A stretch of DNA of 64,000 nt. It comes from Hyphomicrobium denitrificans ATCC 51888. Lineage in GTDB: Bacteria; Pseudomonadota; Alphaproteobacteria; Rhizobiales; Hyphomicrobiaceae. Under the pieces are notes generated by a model. The model ran no database searches. It worked only from the letters and a program-made list of their open reading frames with translations, and had not been told where the DNA came from. Numbering within the stretch: the stretch's first letter is position 1; every line of letters begins with the position of its first letter. The position numbers and the translations under genes were made by a program. The stretch covers positions 1,488,001-1,552,000 of the forward strand of contig NC_014313.1 in NCBI RefSeq assembly GCF_000143145.1, in the 5' to 3' direction. Below are positions 61,861 to 64,000 of this stretch, one piece after another.

Positions 61861-62553
61861 ATGCTGCACAGGCCGCGCATTCCGGAACTTGCACAACGCG
61901 ACCGCTTCATTCGCCGGGCGGTCAGCGAAGGGCGGGTGCTGACATTCGCTGATGAAGAAACCGCATCCGTTCCGTCTCAGAAAGTCAAAGGTAGGACGGT
62001 ACAACTTTTCTGGTCGAGCCGGATCGAAGCGACGCGGTGGGCAGAGGCGCTTGCCGGCAACAACGAGCTGCAGGACATTGGCCTCGTCACGTTCGCGGCC
62101 GAAATCCTGCCCGGCATCGCCAAGGGCAAGGGCTTCGCAGGAACCGACTGGGTTTCCGATCCGATCGAAGCCGAGGTCGATCCCGTCGATCTGCTCATCC
62201 GCCTCAAGACGGAAGCTGTGCCTTATTACGCCTCGGCCGCTACTGGGCGCGGCGAGGTTTTTCTCGTCGCAGACGAAACCGGGCCGATCCTGACGCCTGC
62301 CGGTCCGTGGGCGCCATCCGGTGATCTGCTGCACGTCTTCGCGGCGCGCGCCGAGGCCGAGCGGCACCTGAAGCAGGCTGGCGGCAAGCGGGTGATAGCC
62401 GCTTCCATCGCCGATCTCGTTGGCGTGACCCTTCCCTGGGCCGCCACGCGCGCCCACGCGGTCGCGATCGAGCCCATCGCCGGGGCGGGGTTTCTTGAGG
62501 TTAAGATCGGTGAGTTCGGGCGCCAACTTGCCGCGGCACAACCGTCAGCGTAA
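61861..62553 (+). CDS. DUF2750-like protein of unknown function
   Basis: A 230-residue soluble protein. The N-terminal part (about 15-110), with FIRRAVSEGRVLTFADEE, SQKVKGRTVQLFWSSRIEATRW and the FAAEILPGIAKG end, follows the DUF2750 pattern. The rest resembles no family I can name; GEVFLVADETGPIL looks like a second, partial copy of the opening strand pair, hinting at a duplicated fold. ATG 61861. Alone between the CNNM-type gene and pccB. Confidence 0.6.
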   Translation: MLHRPRIPELAQRDRFIRRAVSEGRVLTFADEETASVPSQKVKGRTVQLFWSSRIEATRWAEALAGNNELQDIGLVTFAAEILPGIAKGKGFAGTDWVSDPIEAEVDPVDLLIRLKTEAVPYYASAATGRGEVFLVADETGPILTPAGPWAPSGDLLHVFAARAEAERHLKQAGGKRVIAASIADLVGVTLPWAATRAHAVAIEPIAGAGFLEVKIGEFGRQLAAAQPSA

Positions 62554-62694
62554 ACCCCACATCCGGCAGCTTTCCGGTATTAAAGGCCGTCCGGCGCGGC
62601 CCGCGCTGGCCGCCGATTTCTCGACATTTGCGCTCTCGCGAGGCCGTGCTAGAGAGCCAGCGCATTCATCACGGCAAGGCAGGGTGGCTATTTC

Positions 62695-64000
<1,306 letters not shown>

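Overview
The window is about 60% GC and densely packed with chromosomal genes. It suggests an alphaproteobacterial methylotroph of the Hyphomicrobium/Hyphomicrobiaceae type. The evidence is a bacterial tetrahydromethanopterin (H4MPT) formaldehyde-oxidation island (fae, mtdB, mch and cofactor-synthesis genes), a complete pqqABCDE set and a lanthanide-uptake-type (lut-like) ABC locus, together with alphaproteobacterial housekeeping genes (trpE and trpGDC with moaC-moeA, secG-pyrG, ATP12 chaperone, SigF/NrsF pair). No rRNA, tRNA, CRISPR array, prophage or insertion sequence was recognised.

Layout. 1-4.6 kb: an ECF sigma factor with its NrsF-type membrane anti-sigma (cut by the window edge), a DUF3307 membrane protein, a molybdopterin oxidoreductase preceded by an FNR/FixK-like box, and a DUF6980 protein. 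4.6-8.0 kb: the elongation factor P module, with epmB, a GFA-family gene and epmA on the minus strand and efp divergent. 8.0-12.2 kb: trpG-trpD-trpC-moaC-moeA as one tightly coupled minus-strand operon. 12.4-16.9 kb: SixA-like phosphatase, a small membrane protein, trpE and a PpiD-like foldase. 17.1-21.5 kb: tpiA, secG, a lipoprotein and pyrG. 21.6-23.3 kb: a small membrane protein, an orphan pqqA with its own terminator, and kdsA. 23.3-24.1 kb: a gene-poor stretch with a 28-bp inverted repeat.

24.1-32.3 kb: a minus-strand lut-like set (exported protein, ABC permease, ABC ATPase, beta-propeller, substrate-binding protein) divergent from a second ABC importer. 32.3-46.0 kb: the C1 island. It holds methylofuran synthesis genes (mfnB, mfnE, mfnF), a FolB-like aldolase, a DUF447 flavoprotein, a methyltransferase, a HisA-like protein, and the minus-strand run mptG-mtdB-ATP-grasp-mch-ATP-grasp-CitG-like-fae, followed by a pterin dehydratase and folK. 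Formaldehyde made by PQQ-dependent methanol dehydrogenase would be captured by Fae on H4MPT, oxidised by MtdB and hydrolysed by Mch. The formyltransferase/hydrolase (fhc) genes are not in the window.

46.0-50.0 kb: a class I cytochrome c and the main pqqABCDE operon, with a second pqqA nearly identical in protein sequence to the orphan copy. 50.7-54.2 kb: NADPH-type sulfite reductase cysJ-cysI. 54.2-64 kb: a ParB-like protein, rarA, a bactofilin fused to a CSPG/cadherin-like repeat, rluC, a DUF6790 membrane protein, a HAD phosphatase, an ATP12 chaperone, a CNNM/CorC-type membrane protein, a DUF2750-like protein and the start of a propionyl-CoA carboxylase beta gene cut by the window end. All calls come from reading translated sequence; no database search was run.
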